Source: Urechis unicinctus
Lineage: Eukaryota; Annelida; Polychaeta; Xenopneusta; Urechidae
Direction of reading: 5' to 3'
Assembly (NCBI GenBank): GCA_034190875.2
Contig: CM067354.1
Coordinates: 12,084,237 to 12,148,236 of the forward strand
Length of the DNA: 64,000 nucleotides
Numbering within the stretch: the first letter of the stretch is position 1; each line of letters opens with the position of its first letter. Made by a program: the position numbers and the translations under genes. The notes below the pieces were generated by a model. It worked only from the letters and a program-made list of their open reading frames with translations, searched no databases and was not told the DNA's origin. This document shows positions 1 to 15,200 of the stretch, piece after piece.

Positions 1-3000
1 AAAGCTGGTGACGATGATATTGGTCGGCTCATTGAAGCATGCCTAGACGAGCATATGACTCGCTGCCTCTCATATTAGGGATGATGTTTTGCTTCTTAAT
101 AAATGTCATTTTAGAGAATGCTTATCTCGCGCATACTGAATTTTAATTGTTGCTGATAATTTATTACAATGAATGGCATGATGCTGAAACTTGTTCTCGT
201 GACATTCGCAGCATGATGGATGGTCTAAGGAACAGTGCTACTTTCACCGCACTGCACCTCAGTATATTTCTTCACACAAGAGCACAACAAATGTTATATG
301 TTATCGTTAATACATGACTCAGTGCATTTGAAATGATATTGCCGTTGTCTTCAAAATGTTCTAGGATATGAATAACTCGTGTTGGTCCCATAGTGAATTT
401 TTACTCTCAACAACATACCCGATGACACCAGTGACTCTGCGATGTGAAATGTGTGAACAAAATAGCACTATACCTAATTACGCAACCGCCCCATCCCACG
501 CCAAACCCAAAAGACGTTAACATTATGATTAGATATTGCTTTTAGTATTATTGCTTAAATAATCAGATTATGGGATAATGCCAGCGCTACCCTTGATCTG
601 AACGCGTATGAGCTACGTCGGTATGTATAGCAGTAATTCGACGATGCGAAATGACCAGAGAGTTAGCCAACTACGGCAAATGGGATGTGATGACTCAAGT
701 AGCGTGTGTATTTATCATCAGAAAACAAAGTATATGTTGAGGCCAACAAGCATCTTGAACTGGAGCCATGAACATGTATGAGTATCTGCTTACCATGCCA
801 CAGAACGCCCTGTCGTTAATTTAATATAGCTCTCGCAAATACATTTATGTACACGACAAGCGGCACATGTCCAAGCCTCAAGCACAAAAAGTGCAAACGT
901 TGCTGACACAAGCTGATTGATTGTTTAATAAGATTATTAACCGGCCCTGCGCCCTAAAATGCACATGCACAATCTGCACAGTAAATAATCACACACTTCG
1001 AGTTTACATATTCAACGTTTAGTTAACAAACAGTGAATATTGCAACAAACGTAATGATGATGAGAGCATTTGAAGCCAGTAGAGACTACTCAGTTGTCAA
1101 CCTGCCATGCACAAATCTGTCAGTAGGCCAATGCTAACGATTGAGGGACCCGCGAAACTGCTGGCAGATGCGCGATCAAATCACCAGTGGGTCAACGGTA
1201 CCTTCTGGTTGTGACCCTCCTGAAAATGGAGAGGAGGGTACCCACTCCGACTTCAAAGGCTCTATCTGGCTACGAGCATCGCTTTGTCACACCTCCCCCG
1301 CAGAGGTCACCATAAGCAGCTGGCTCACAATTTTATTGCTCATCATTGAACCGCTCCCTCGATCTGTACACAACTGATAGCAGGTGATCAGAGCCAAACG
1401 GGCCGACGAAAGCTCCGCTGTGACGAGTTGCAGGCGCATATGTCGTTGCGTAAGGATGGTACAGTAACAAGCTCATCTCATAATACACTGATACAACGGA
1501 AAGGTTTCATTCAACCTCTAGTGTACATCTGGTCAGTAGAGAGATCAGTCATTTTGAGGTTGAGTCCATTCTTGTATTGTATTCGTCCATTGAAGACACT
1601 GATTGCAATCAGTTGGAACGGTAAGGGTAGGGCGAAAGGCCAATTGGTTATTGTGACGTAGAGGATTGCGGCAGGTCATTGGCGCGGGAGGCGGGAGTCG
1701 TCGGCTGTTTCGCTTGCGGTGATCACCAAGCTTTTAAGCGCCAAGTAGCTCAATCTATGTATGCCGCCCGCTAAGAAGCTTCGCTGATGAATCTCATACG
1801 AGTCGAACGCATATAATCTATATACTCTTTATAGTGTATAATTGTTATTGAAACTTTTGATTGATGGTTTGGCATTCTCATCATATTGATAAAGACCTTG
1901 CTATCAATTTGGCTGAGATCAATCATGTACTTTCGGGAATTCGGGGTCATTCTTAGCATAACATATCATGTGGAGGCTCTTAGTGTGTGTCTATTGTGAA
2001 AGCATGTGTATAATTTCCTAATGGCTCACGCTCAGTAATACGATTTGATGCCTCTGTTGGGTTTGGTTATGCGGATAAATTGGATTAAATTGATAATATT
2101 TTACATCACGAATGAGCCGACTCAGCAAAGAGATTTGCGCAAATATGCTAATTGGATCACTATATTTCCACTGGCGACGTTCTTGATTTTGCACTTCTAT
2201 AGAGTCCACAACACGACGGTAGAGATAAGCAATATATTAAGTGCTCCTCGATAATGAAAATGACTTATGTGCTCTAGCAAGGTCCGTGGTATTCGGGCCA
2301 CAACGATCACAATGTAAAGAGGCGATGAAATGAGACATAATGTTAAAGCCGTTATTAGCATGGAGTACCATATTGCGATGGTGAGTGGGAATTATTGTGA
2401 TGATTTGACAAAGCCTCCAATAGAGTAATACCTCCTAGATGAAAGACAACAGGTTGAATTTAAATTTGAAGCTTGAACGTAATATAACAATTAATATGAA
2501 TGGGGCAGGAATTCTTCACATTGCTTCACAGTGTCATCCCACTGCTATATCGTCATCACAAAGTTATAGATAAGACAATGACAATAGTAAAATCGGCGTT
2601 ATCGTATTTGGAAACATTATGATTGGCTCAGTGGTCTTATCGATGACAACCGATTTGAAGATTTGGGAAATCACGACAGCGGATACAGCGATTGGTGTCT
2701 ACGAGATGTCCATTATGACTGATACCACTTGTCTTTGCCCTTATTGTCCGTACATTCAATGTTTCTTTCTCCCGATATCTTTCATATTTGCGGAACTGCA
2801 TGGTCATGGATATCATCCCTGTGACCATGTGATAACATGCGTATCGCGATGGCACCTACACGCGATAACCAAGCGCAACTTCACACTAAATGATCGCCGT
2901 GTATATTAAGGTGCAGTGACGGAAATAACGCAAGAATTGTGTCGTGGTCGTGAGGGGGCTGATGCTGTTTTCATATGGAGCCTCATTTGTGGCCGAGTTT

Positions 3001-3154
3001 CACGCGGATGATATCATACCACCCACTTGACCATTCGATAAATAACATAAATCGCAAAAAAAGCAACCAGCATCAATTCCCTGTGTCGGGTGAGAATAAT
3101 ATTGGTTTAGTCGTTTGTCATTGACATGTGAGCGGGTAGTAGCATATATAATAT
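1..3154. other. non-coding stretch, no gene seen
   Basis: The first 78 bases are open in frame 1 on the plus strand and end in TAG, giving a 25-residue acidic tail (GDDDIGRLIEACLDEH in the middle). This could be the last codons of an exon that begins outside the window, but nothing else supports it. The rest is AT-rich with only short chance ORFs on both strands and no recognisable protein family, RNA gene or repeat array. Confidence 0.5.
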
Positions 3155-3417
3155 CTATTGTGTACTTTCTTATGCGGAATCATGTGCACCTATGTAAATT
3201 AAATGTTCAGGATAACGAAAGATTAGTTGTGTTGTTCAAGGTATAATACAATTTCAGTGAGTCGCTTTCAATGCTGGCTTACATCAATTATATGTCAGGC
3301 TGTGCGTTTCGGTTATTTATATCAACCGACTTGTCGTGACTGTGAAATTCATTTTCAAAGATTCGTATTCAGTATTACCAAGGATATAGTTTTGTTAGTA
3401 TTTCTGATACTGACCCT
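3155..3417 (+). repeat. diverged direct repeat, copy A
   Basis: This segment matches 3835-4117 in the same orientation. Shared blocks include ATGTTCAGGATAACGAA, ATACAATTTCAGTGAGT, GTTATTTATATCAAC and CAGTATTACCAAGGATATAG, in the same order and with similar spacing. Divergence is considerable, with small indels. The two copies start 680 bp apart. No open reading frame is shared by both copies, so this looks like an old non-coding dispersed element or a local duplication. Confidence 0.75.
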
Positions 3418-3834
3418 CGACGGGCACTTGAGGTGGCGCAACTGAAGCCAAATAGAGCAGTAACTGCCGTCATTCATTTGACCTTAGTCTATTATACAAT
3501 GGATGACCCACAAGTATCTTGAGCCATTTATCACTTCCTAACTTGCGTCAGACAATCATGACATTACATGCGAGCGTTATTGCGGCATAATGAATTATGT
3601 TAAACATAATTCAACACACCAAGCAAATAAAGCGAAAACCCGTAATAGATACTAATTTTAGTTTCCGAACTTTATTCGCAAACCTATTACACAGAATGAA
3701 ATTCGCGAAATTGATGGACAGTTATTAGATATACAATCAATTGTCGGGCGCTTATTCCACTGTTGCGGAAAGATAACACAACATGAGATATGTACAGCGA
3801 GGCTGGTCAGCTTCATATTGTCAGGCCTTGATGG

Positions 3835-4117
3835 CTATTGTGTACATGTATATGCTGAATCACATGCATCAATGTAAATTAGATGTTCAGGATAACGAAC
3901 GATGAGTTTTATGGATCAAGTTAGAATACAATTTCAGTGAGTAGCGTTTCGCTCAATATTTGATTATATCAATTGTATTACGGGTTATAACACCTTGCGC
4001 TTTCAGTTATTTATATCAACTGTTTCATATAACTCTCGACAGTGGAATTTACTTTCAAAGATTCCTGTTCAGTATTACCAAGGATATAGATTCGTTTGTC
4101 GTTCTGTAGCTGATCCT
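3835..4117 (+). repeat. diverged direct repeat, copy B
   Basis: Second copy of the repeat at 3155-3417. It begins with CTATTGTGTAC and ends near TGATCCT, like copy A. It is about 20 bp longer because of small insertions in the middle. Confidence 0.75.
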
Positions 4118-7100
4118 AGGTGGGGTTTTCTGCAGATGTTGTGATTTCCGTTTCCGCGAATAAGAACAACGCCGACGATAGGAGAAAAAGAACCTTGACC
4201 TATAGCGATATGCCAAATAATACAAACCACATGCTATTGGTATAGCAACTGTCGCAGCGGTGATGTACGATTCGGCTCAATAGGCTCTGTGACGGCTGTC
4301 GTCCATATCATCATTGATAGATCATTGTGCATTGTCTTGCATTACGTTCCCTATATCCAAACAGCTTCATTGAGGCAGCAAAATGCAACACCTCCGAAAC
4401 CACTCCACGTAAATAACAGAGACTGACATCGAGAGGAGTTTTCGACAATGGCACATAAACCATTATGACATCATTCGGTTTATCTATATTCCGGACGACG
4501 CATATTAACAGACTAACCGCCTCGCCGTTCACACTGGAAGAAATTTGTTATGCCTCTTTGGAGAGCGTCGAGCCCCTTTGTTCTGGCTTACGTTGTCAAT
4601 ATGCAGTTATTGAATGCTTGGCGAGGTATATAGCCTCATCTATCAACCTTGTGGCTCATCATTACTACATTGTGAGCTGACATTGCCGCTGATACAATGA
4701 AGAGATCTATCATTATCTGTACCAACAAGGATGTAGATCTTACGCCCTATGCCTCTATGAGACACACTTATCAGCTTAGAGGAGATATTGCGGTGGGTAT
4801 CTCAGAAAAACACCAAAATACCCAAGTTGTGTAGTAATCTATCATATTGCCATCGTGATCGTAATGTCACAACATTCGATGAAGATCGTACCGAATCGAT
4901 ATAGGCGTTTGGATATGGGCGGACAGCAAGTTGTTAATATTGTTAATGATGTTCAGGAAAGAACCAAGAAATCACCGCCTGATGTCAACGCCTAACGTCA
5001 TAATTACGAAAATCTGCACACTATATATTCAACGATTGGAAAATCACTTGTATTCCGTTAATGATTATGAAGTTCAATTGATAAGGATAACGCCTTATCT
5101 TTTCCATATGGCAAAGGGTAACCCACGAGGATAATTATTGATAATCGTGCTGGGTTTGCCCGAGTCAACCTTCTGGAATTAACATTCAATTAGGCATCTA
5201 GTCAGCATATAAAAGATTGTTTGTCCTTGTTTATTGTGCACGTACACTGGTTCTATTACCGAGGCAACTATTTTCATCATTACAGCACTTATCTGGATTC
5301 CCAAGGGTTATTTGACAAATAGATAAGGCGTTTATTACCTACTGATTTTTAACGTCGGTGTTATAGAAGCCGACAACTAGGATCGGATGATTCAATGACT
5401 GTGAGCCGCTGCCCATGGATAGTTCTGTAGACAACATGACTAGCATCAAACAATAAGTAAGTCCATAATTATCGGCATCAGAAGGATGGTACAGTACATC
5501 ACAAGTTTGCTTATCGCAATTATTAGTGATCCATCTACGTGGCTTTTTTTATTGTCTGGAATATCGTGGCAAGCGAGTGGCCGATTATGACATCCGTATC
5601 AAAATCTCTCTTCACATATATCAAAATTCTGTTGTCACATAGCAGAAAACATCTAGCATGCTTGTTGAAATCATAATCCAGCCATTGTTATTTGGCAAAG
5701 TAAGTAAACTTTATGACTTATGGCTTGATGAGTGCATAGAGATTTATTTTCATCCAGTGAAATACAAAAATTGACACACATCACAAAAAACGAGGCACGA
5801 ACACATGGTATTAGCTGATTACTTTTCACCAACCAGTTGTCCAAAAAATTTGACAGTGGTTTTATTGCAGGTATAACGTGTATTAGCAAGCAGTTGGAGT
5901 ATATTCAAATCAATTAGAAAAGTACAGAATGGCGATGAGTTTATGACGACTGGCTACTAAAGCCGGCGGCGGCATAGTCCTATGTAGGCGTGCGACAAAT
6001 GTGCGAATTGATGCAAGAACACAAAACAACATGAAAAGAGGATATCGCAGCTGATATGATGCAGTGGATGATTCCAAGTTAGCAAACTGTCTGAGTTAGT
6101 GACAATCAATACAGTAGCAATCAACCAACTTACACATTTTCAGCAAACAGTCATCTATGAAAACGAAATACAAAATGGACCGTGTTTCAACAGGTGGCTT
6201 GATTATCTAATTGCCCTCAAAGAGACCGAAGGTGCCGCCGACAGCCTTGATCTTACATAGCCCGCTAGTTTCAAAAAGCAGCCTTTAAGACGCCTGGTTG
6301 CGGATTCGTATTGCATGGCGATGTTGTGTAGTTTACATACTGGTTCCGACATACCTAGCAAAGCTACCAACCAGCAAACAACAGCAACATCCAAAGTCAA
6401 TCGCATGTCGCAAGCCACATTACAGTGTATTAGGCGATGAAATGCATGCACAGCCACAGAGCAAAGAAAACTTACGTAACGTAACCAAATGTCAATAACA
6501 CAACAGGTACCGTGCGAATCACAACCAACAGTCCGCTGACACACCACAACCAAAACAAAGGACAATGGGCACAGCGCATCCAATACAACTTTCTCGCATC
6601 CCAATGTCTAAAGCGCAATAGATAGCATACACTTTCGTGTAATATCTGGACATATACACTACAAACCTTTCACGAAGCATAATACCCACAAAAACGAGCA
6701 GCTACTGCAAGAACGTCGCCTGTCTCTGGCGTTGTGAACGCTCTGCTGGTGGTATAACACAAAATACTAGGTCAATTATCCACCGCCGTGAGCTATATCA
6801 TCGAAACCCCTCTATTGATGATCATTGCGATCATTGAACACAGATCAATTAGATTAATTAAATGTCTATTAATGTGCGACCTTTTCCCATAGCTTGGAAC
6901 GCTTTGTGTATCCATCCAGGCTTACTGTCCACGCACACATATGCTTGCCTTCGGATCCCGTGGTGTCCAGTATTCGTGGTCCTTCTCCTGCCTTTACCTC
7001 GGCAGAGTATCCTGGCACGAGTTTGAGCTTTGCACAATCAAGTCTTTCCTACAGTCGAAATATTGAAGTTACAATCCAACTGTTTGGAGCTGACTCTCGA

Positions 7101-9149
7101 TCTTGAAGACAAGCAGGTTCTCGAACCCCTGCAACGACACTTTGTATTTGACAGCCAATTTGTTTATTTGCAGGGTTTTTGCGTTGAGGCAAATTTCAGT
7201 ATATACTAACTGTACGTAGAGACGCATATAAATAAAAGCCGATCATAGATGGATGTTTGTTGTGGATATATCAGAAGGTGATTTAACTGTATGATGCGAT
7301 TTTATTCGGCAGTAGCTTTCATTTGCTGAGCATATTATAAGGCGGTTATCTGTGGTGTTAGCAGGTATGTTGCTGTGGTATTTGTACAGGTGTTGGCATA
7401 TTAAATGCATGGTTGTCCCAATGTGTTCATCTGCGCTGGCATTGGATTGAAGGTTTCTGTTGGGTGGCTTAGTCTTCACACGACTCTGCAAGGTTTTGAT
7501 TTCATCACTTAAATGACTCAGAATGGATAGCAAATGATAATGCCAACCCGTCCACTGTAAAACCTTGATGCGATTGTGTTCACTGCAAATACACCATGTT
7601 TTATACAGCAAAAGCCCGAAAGGAGAAGCTAAGACATATTTATTGGAAATTTATGGGTATTATCATGGTGGCAGCTCCCATTAACGTACATATTGTACAT
7701 TGAGTGGCGTCATAATAGACTCTACCCTACATATAGGTATAACACGACGGTATTATCCCTCTGGTAAATTATCTTATCACTTTGAGTAGGTTGGAGGTAG
7801 CATTAGCTACAGCAATGGTCAACAATCTCTTGGGAAGTGATATTCTGCCCATTCATCGGTATACGTTAATTCTCGTTGATCCGATGCAGTAACGTAATTC
7901 CGGGGCAACGCTTTTCGGGTGGTTATACAGGAAGCCCATCTGCTTAAAGAAACGAAATATGTCCCATGGCACACTTGAATGACTCGACTAGTTAAACGAA
8001 TATGCGTTTTGAAGACGGTACACTAATCAGCTGAAAGCCAGGAATTCGCTTTGCATCAATGTTACTATTGCTATTACGCGATGTTGTTTACTGCTTCCCT
8101 GAACATAATTTGCATCACGCTGCTCAATAGTACTTGTTCGTGTTCCGTATTACAAGCTGTCCACTTTTTTTGCAGGCATATCTATTATAGATATGTGATT
8201 CTATTGATGGTATTACTGTGAGATGGCTATTCTTTGCATTTCTTTACCCCACCAACGCGCCATCAAAGGACTGATCCTCCCCATCATGCAATAACCGATA
8301 TATTGGTGCATATATTAAATCATAAGATAATGCAGGAGGGCTGTTTTGCGGGCTAGAATCAAGGTCACCGTTTAGCTTATCGAGCCTGGGTAACTGGTTG
8401 ATACAGTGTTGGACTTCGATCCATCTGTTAAGTAACTGGCGTAAACAGCTAACAGTTAAAGTGAGCGATTGGTTTAACTTGCCGAAACCCTATAAATACG
8501 CCGTTACATTAAAATTACAAATAACGTTAATGCTCTTTAACAAATGTTTGTAGGTAAATTACCGTGAGGTGTCTTGAGTGCCCTACCAGTACCGATTGCA
8601 TGTTGCGATATTTAGCTCGTTAGTCTGTTCATGTGATAAAAATAAAATTTCGAGTGAGGAAACAACAATTCGTGAATATCATTACTTCCCTTTACTTGCC
8701 CAAGATAGATTTGCTCATAGAGTTACCTACCCAACGGAACCTGACATAATCGGGCGTACACAACTGGCGAAAGTCGAAGACATAATCGTTTAATGCCATT
8801 ATACTCTTCAGATAATAACTAGACTTAACTTAATGATTTTCTATTGCAGTAACTCATCATTACGGTATTTCATTATTACTCAGAATCTTCTTCCTCCTGT
8901 TAACTTCAGTGTACTTGTGCATTTTCGATTTTTCGTTTGAACCTAACATGGAGCATAGCTGGCGCCCACTTTGTTACCTTTGTGTCTGTGCAAAAAACAT
9001 GTCACTTCCTCGAACTTTGATTTTACCTGCAGAACATTATTCACAGAACACAAGATTTCTAATCGAGAGAGCAATTTCCAGTTTGTAAGAAATATCAAAT
9101 GAATATTCCAATAAGGTCAATAATTTTGACAGATGTAGGGTCATATAAA
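4118..9149. other. non-coding stretch, no gene seen
   Basis: AT-rich sequence with short chance ORFs only; the longest is 133 codons on the minus strand at 6203-6604. None has a recognisable domain, splice-site support or repeat structure. Confidence 0.5.
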
Positions 9150-9235
9150 CAAATAAAAAGATAGATAAATAGACAGATGGATTGATAAGATGACAGATGA
9201 GGAGATAGATAGATCAGGAGATAAATAGATTCAAT
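9150..9235. repeat. degenerate GATA/GACA simple repeat
   Basis: The stretch is built from variants of GATA, GACA and AAATA (for example AGATAGATAAATAGACAG). It is an impure tetranucleotide microsatellite of about 85 bp. Confidence 0.7.
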
Positions 9236-12200
9236 GAATGGTGCACTAAGTAGTGCAGATTATTGTACATTTCTATTCTTTAGGAAATTAATTCCATAAA
9301 ACAATGTGAATAGATTGTATGTGCTCTGAATCATACTTGCAGTAGGAGTACACTCAAGGTCAGTCTTATGACTCTTTTTTACAAGAGCAACCGCTGCACA
9401 ACACCAGCAACGAAGCCGCTTTTGCAAATAGCAACTATTTTTCAACAGGATGGAGCGACAGCCTGCACACGATGACCATTTGCTAAATTCCTATCAATTA
9501 CATGTTAACTCATATGTAGCATAACATAACGCATGACAGGTATGGTCAAATCTATAAAAGCCCAATTAGCACAAAAAATCAGAACTACTGGAGGCTAAGA
9601 AATATGGGATGGCACCGCTGGGGATGTCATGCCGAGATAGCTGAGTCCTGTGAGATGACAAGTCGGAGCTTAACGGTCATAAAGAGCCCTGGTTGCGAGG
9701 AAGATTTTTATATACACTAAGAGATATGTGCACATATTTTGTTTGCACACGATTGTCAGAATGCTACACGTCGCCAAGAAGACATTAAGCAACAATTAGA
9801 CGACGCAGAAGCTCTAAATCTACGGCAATAGATACTTCCTGAAGATGTGCGATGGTCAACCATAGGACACGGTTGTGTGCACAAGGCCTGCATCATGAAA
9901 AACACAAGTTGAACGCAGTGCTGACCAATTGCCAAGCCCATGGAAATGACACTAAAGGGCTGACGTAAGCACAATAGCTAAGTCAATCGTCATATATGCA
10001 GCAAGCTATAAGGGAAAGTACAGGGGATTAGTATTACATGCAGACAATCGAAAACAGCAATAGAGCCCACCAGTGATATTTCGATTTCTATTGGCTTATG
10101 ACTGTCATCTCTTCATATAGGACAGCCGTAAGTTGAAAGGAAGCATTAATTTCATCCCAGTCAACATGGAGGAGTATATTTCACTGACCCTTGTTCAGCT
10201 ACATTGACCGCACCCGATTCCTCGTGGTCGCAGAGAACCAATTGAACGTCTCCGATGTGACTACCAAGTATCTATTTGATACAGTAATTAGACAGCTTCT
10301 GTTGAACCTGGATGTCTATACTTTCGAATGCGTTACTCTTTACCATTGAGGTGTTCATCAACAAACGCCCAGTGCATCACAAATGAGGACTACAAGCATA
10401 ATGCAACGAATGACGTCAAGCTAGAACTGCTAGTGGACTAGCACCTCTTCTGTTGAAAAGGTTTTGAGAGAAGGAATTACAAGGTATCAAAACGTCTTGC
10501 AAATGCAAAGAACCCATTAACAAAGGTTTTTGACCGAGCCAAGCAGACCACATACAACTAATACGGCTGTTAGATTCTGCCAACAGGGTCACCAGTGTAG
10601 AAAGATAGAAATCTGTTTGTTTCTGAAGAAACGAACATATACAAATGGCGCATCCACGGGCTACATACTGGAGATAGACCTGTGGCATATTTTACGTTCC
10701 CGGCTAAGTCCATGGCCGACTATCCTACCATAGACATCTTAGTTAGTTCGTAGCGAACTAAAGCGTTTCACAAACGATTCCGGTCAACTGCATGCGTTGC
10801 AAAGGATTTCCCGGGAAAATCTTAATTTGTTATCATCTGTAAGCGGCAGTGGTGGTAAAATTGTTACCTTCGATGAGCATAATTTTTCCGTTACCCCTGT
10901 TATATTCTCCAAATCTGGCCAATCAATGTAAGAGATGGCTGTTAATGAAAGCATGTGTCATGGCTCGTTTTGTTGAAACTCGATCAATATGATATCAGTA
11001 TGTCTTCATGTTGAAAACATTACCACTAGATGCTTACAATGAATACACCATTGGCAAGACCTCTTTCAGCTTTGGTTGATTGTGTTTTGCGTCAAGTCTC
11101 AACAATATCCGCAAGCTTCAAAATCTCGCGCTGCCGACCACCAGGTCAACACGTTGCGCAGCGCGCGTCACCAACACTTTTGAAACGTACTTGAGATCTA
11201 TTTCTTAGTTTTAAAACCGATCAGCGGTCGTAGGAGAGGGCATTGAAAAACAATCATGAAAAAACTTATTAATTTTCAAACCCCATAGACTATAATCGTT
11301 GCAAACGGCACGAAGTTCAATTAAACTGAGACAGTTTGATGTGCCTGGAAGTTATATTCGCTCAATATCATCGTCTATACAATGGGTCTAAAACTTTGAC
11401 CGTTTCAGCTCCGCGGACGTCTAACAGGGTCTACTGTGTGCCTTATTTGTAGCCCAACAGACCAGCGACAGGTTTAATTACCTTGTTCAAGAGGAAGTGC
11501 AGCAGCATTTGTCGTACTTAATTCGCAAGAGCTACTAATTTGGTCTATTCTCGACACACAGGGGCACCCCCGCCCATTCAAACCGACAGTCCGCGTCACA
11601 ATCGGCAAAATCCTGTCCAGTGGGCAAATTGAAAGTTCCGCGCCAACCTATGGTGGCGCTACGCTTAGATAGTCATTCCGCAGTCGGCAAAATTTTAGTT
11701 ACACCCCCCAACCCATTTTCTCCCGCAAGGGGCCGCTTCCTGTCCCTTACAGCATACCCCTTTCTCATAACTGATTCACCCAGTCCCGAGATTCTCGGGA
11801 GTCTCCTTACGCCAAAAACATAGTTCTAAAAATTACTACTCAATACAAGTAAACATTCGAGTCAAATTCTGCACGTGGTTTTACACCGCAATCAGTTCGC
11901 TGCAAGGGTCGCGAAAGCAGTTTTCTTCATATGATTCTAACACCTTGTAATTACCGATGCTAATATTGGAAAACTCACGAGTTCTTCATATTCATATTTA
12001 ACTGTTGGGTTGAAGAAATTGGAGCAAAGAAATAAAAAGAAATCACGTGTACACAAGCGCGGTGGGCACGGAAGGGGGTGGGGTAAGATATTCGAAAATG
12101 GGTATCATCCAGTCCCTAGCATTTCTGAAGATGAATTAGGATCGTAAAGGGTGTTGATATTCATATTTCAAGAAGCGACCGGTTATGCCATTGGGAAATC

Positions 12201-15200
12201 GGGTGAATGCAATGGGTAATTTAAACGAGGTAATGCTCTCCCAATTTAATTCATCTGCAATTAAAAATAATAAGGCTCTAAAGTTATTGTTTTAATAAAC
12301 GAAAGGGAAAATTATGGTGTGAATACATTACCAAAGTTCACTGTTGTGCAACACATAGCCATCTTTGTTTTAAAGTTCTGGGAAATTGACACATGGAAAA
12401 ATCTAACTATCATGGAAAAAATATATTTTATGGTTGGTGGTCATATAATAAAATAAAGTTGGCTGAAATTGTATGAGTTATGAGAGTTAAAACAAAAAAA
12501 CTTGCAAATAGTTTGCTGTGAAAGATAAAACATGATTAGAGTTGATAAATGGGCTTGTTTATTTAAGCCAGGTGCATGTAAGAAATGGAATAAACAAAAA
12601 TACATTGCACACAGCAAAGGTGGGGGAGAAAAACCACCACCACAACATGAAAAGGTTGTACATTTAAATAAACTACAACAAGACAGGAAAACAGTGGAGG
12701 GTGGGATAGGAAAATCAAAATTGTGTGTGCAAGGAACAGAGTCACAACAGGAAGTGATTACCATCCCTATCGGCTAAGCAATTAGTTAAAAGTCATGTGA
12801 CCTCCACGCAGGGCGGTAAGCTGTTGGCCAATAGATCACATGAGCATCAAACAAGTATAGAGCGAGAGAAAGCAAAACATTACGACATTAACAATTGCAA
12901 TGTCCCCAACTATATTAAAAGACAGACATAAGAAACCTGCTTAGCAATATGAATGTAAACACATGAACACCTCCATAAAAACTATTTAATTATGAGCATA
13001 TTGAATCTGCATTTCTTAACAACTTGATGACCAATCATGCACACATATGATATCATGCTATTCTAATTTACTAATATTAATATCTATGCTTTGTGTGTGT
13101 AATACATAGAACATGGAAATGGCATCTCTTTTCCACTGAAGTGTTTTGGTCAATCTATTGATACAATTCTCACATAATTAGTATTCACAGTCATGGGGCA
13201 TTTCTATCAAAAATACATCCTTCAACAAATTCATGTAGGTTCTCTGCAGACTCAAATTATTCAGATGCCGAAGGTGACAATGCTTCCTGTCCTCCGCACA
13301 CGAAAAGCATAGATGATAGGGTCTCAACCTGGACAAGGTTATCGTCATTGGAGTCTGAAATTCTGAAGCATGGACACAAACAAATGAATACTATTTTATA
13401 AAATAAAAACGAGTCATTTTTAAATTATGAATTGTGACTCAGTAAGGAAGAACAGCTTTGTTCAAGCAGTTTTCGTGACCAACACTTCCAACAAGTAGGC
13501 TTTAATTTATGAGAGAGCATGCCAGAGACCCAGAACCAGACCAGTGGACCCCAAGTGACAGGACAGTAAACATGAATAACCATGTGAACCCTAGTGTGTA
13601 TACAGCGTATGTAAATACCGTAGAAATCACTGAAAAAATGCATCAATACCATTTCTCCCTCCCTACCCCCTCGGACCCCGCGTCAACCACACTGGCATAT
13701 GCATGCACCGATGCGGTGTACTTCTATTTCATCGCTCATTCTTCCAAAATTAACTGAATCGACAATATGTCACAAAGCCTGCATAATCAACTACTGAACA
13801 TTAGTGTGATACATTAAGGTTGACAATTGCTTACCAACGACAGGCTTGATATTTTCCCGATCAGAAACACCGCAAACATTGACAGACGCTGCCATCTTGC
13901 CATCTTGCTGGAACTACTTTCGGCTCAATCCCATGATTCTTAGAACGAGTTATGCGAAAGGTCAGTGCGAGAGAGCGCGCCACATTTCGGGTGAAAATAC
14001 CCCCAACCAAATCACCCTGGCGACGCCCCTGTCGATACATAGTGCACATAAATAACGGTATTTTACAAACACCGTCAATATAGCCAGGGCACCTATTGGA
14101 CTCGACAATATCAAATCCAACTGAAGCAGGGAATCAATCAATGGACTTTGTCTCCAGCCGAGAGCAACAATTTCGTTTGATTTTTGGCTAACCATAGTCG
14201 GCTAAGCAGGATAGTCGAATAAGATATGTACGTGAAATAGGCAATGGACTGTCTAGCAGAATTACATGATGAGTACATCGCCTACCATCAAGCACGTGCG
14301 AGCATGGCGGTAAAGATAGAAGGACGACTGGAATACCACAGCGATCTAATTTGGATTGTGGGGGTTACAAAACTGGTACCAACATGAGTCATAAGAATAG
14401 TTCATCTGCTACAGGAATCTCACACTCCATCATTTCTTTGCCATAAAGTTTCTAGATAGAGCAATACAACCGAATTAATACGGATCTCTATATAATAGCC
14501 TACAATGACATAGAGAGATAGTAATCTGTAAGTTTTTGGACAATTGTGAATTTGACAAGATGAATCTGCGCAAGCGTAGAAACTTTTACCCTTTGCTTGC
14601 AAATGCAAGATACACTGGCTGCTCGCCTGTGCACCCTTCACAAGACATGAAAAAGTCGACGACAACCTGGCAGTTTTGCACATGTACTATATCGCTGGTG
14701 TTGGAAACATATACTGAAGAGGTGTACAACACACAATGAAATGCTAATACGATCAGCAACTGGCACACAATGACAACACTGTGTAGCTGTACTGTGTACT
14801 AGCTACACATGGCTGGCGACGGAGGGACCAGAGTCGAAAATTGAATGGATTGGAAAAAAACACCTGCGCGATCACCAGCACAAGAAGACTCTAGTCTACA
14901 ACAAAAACGTGAATGAACATGCTGCGGAGCAAAAGACACCAGATGTACAGACTGAGGGTCAACAAAGAGTCTCTGACTGCGTTCCATTCCAAAGGTTGGC
15001 CACAATCGGACCATAAACGTATATAACCCGGTAAGTGAGGCAACGCAGAAGGTTGTGGCCTCAGCAACGTCCCCTTGCTGGGCTCACTAAAAGATAGTAT
15101 GTGGTGGGGACTCTCAGGCAAAGCCATGGGCAGGCCCATCCAGAAGGTAATGCAAAACAGGCTGATTGTTGCTTGTCAGCGAGCGCCCCAGCCTGTGGAT

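Noticed and set aside
6203..6604. 133-codon minus-strand ORF
   Set aside because: No recognisable domain, no splice or repeat support; compatible with chance in a locally GC-balanced stretch.
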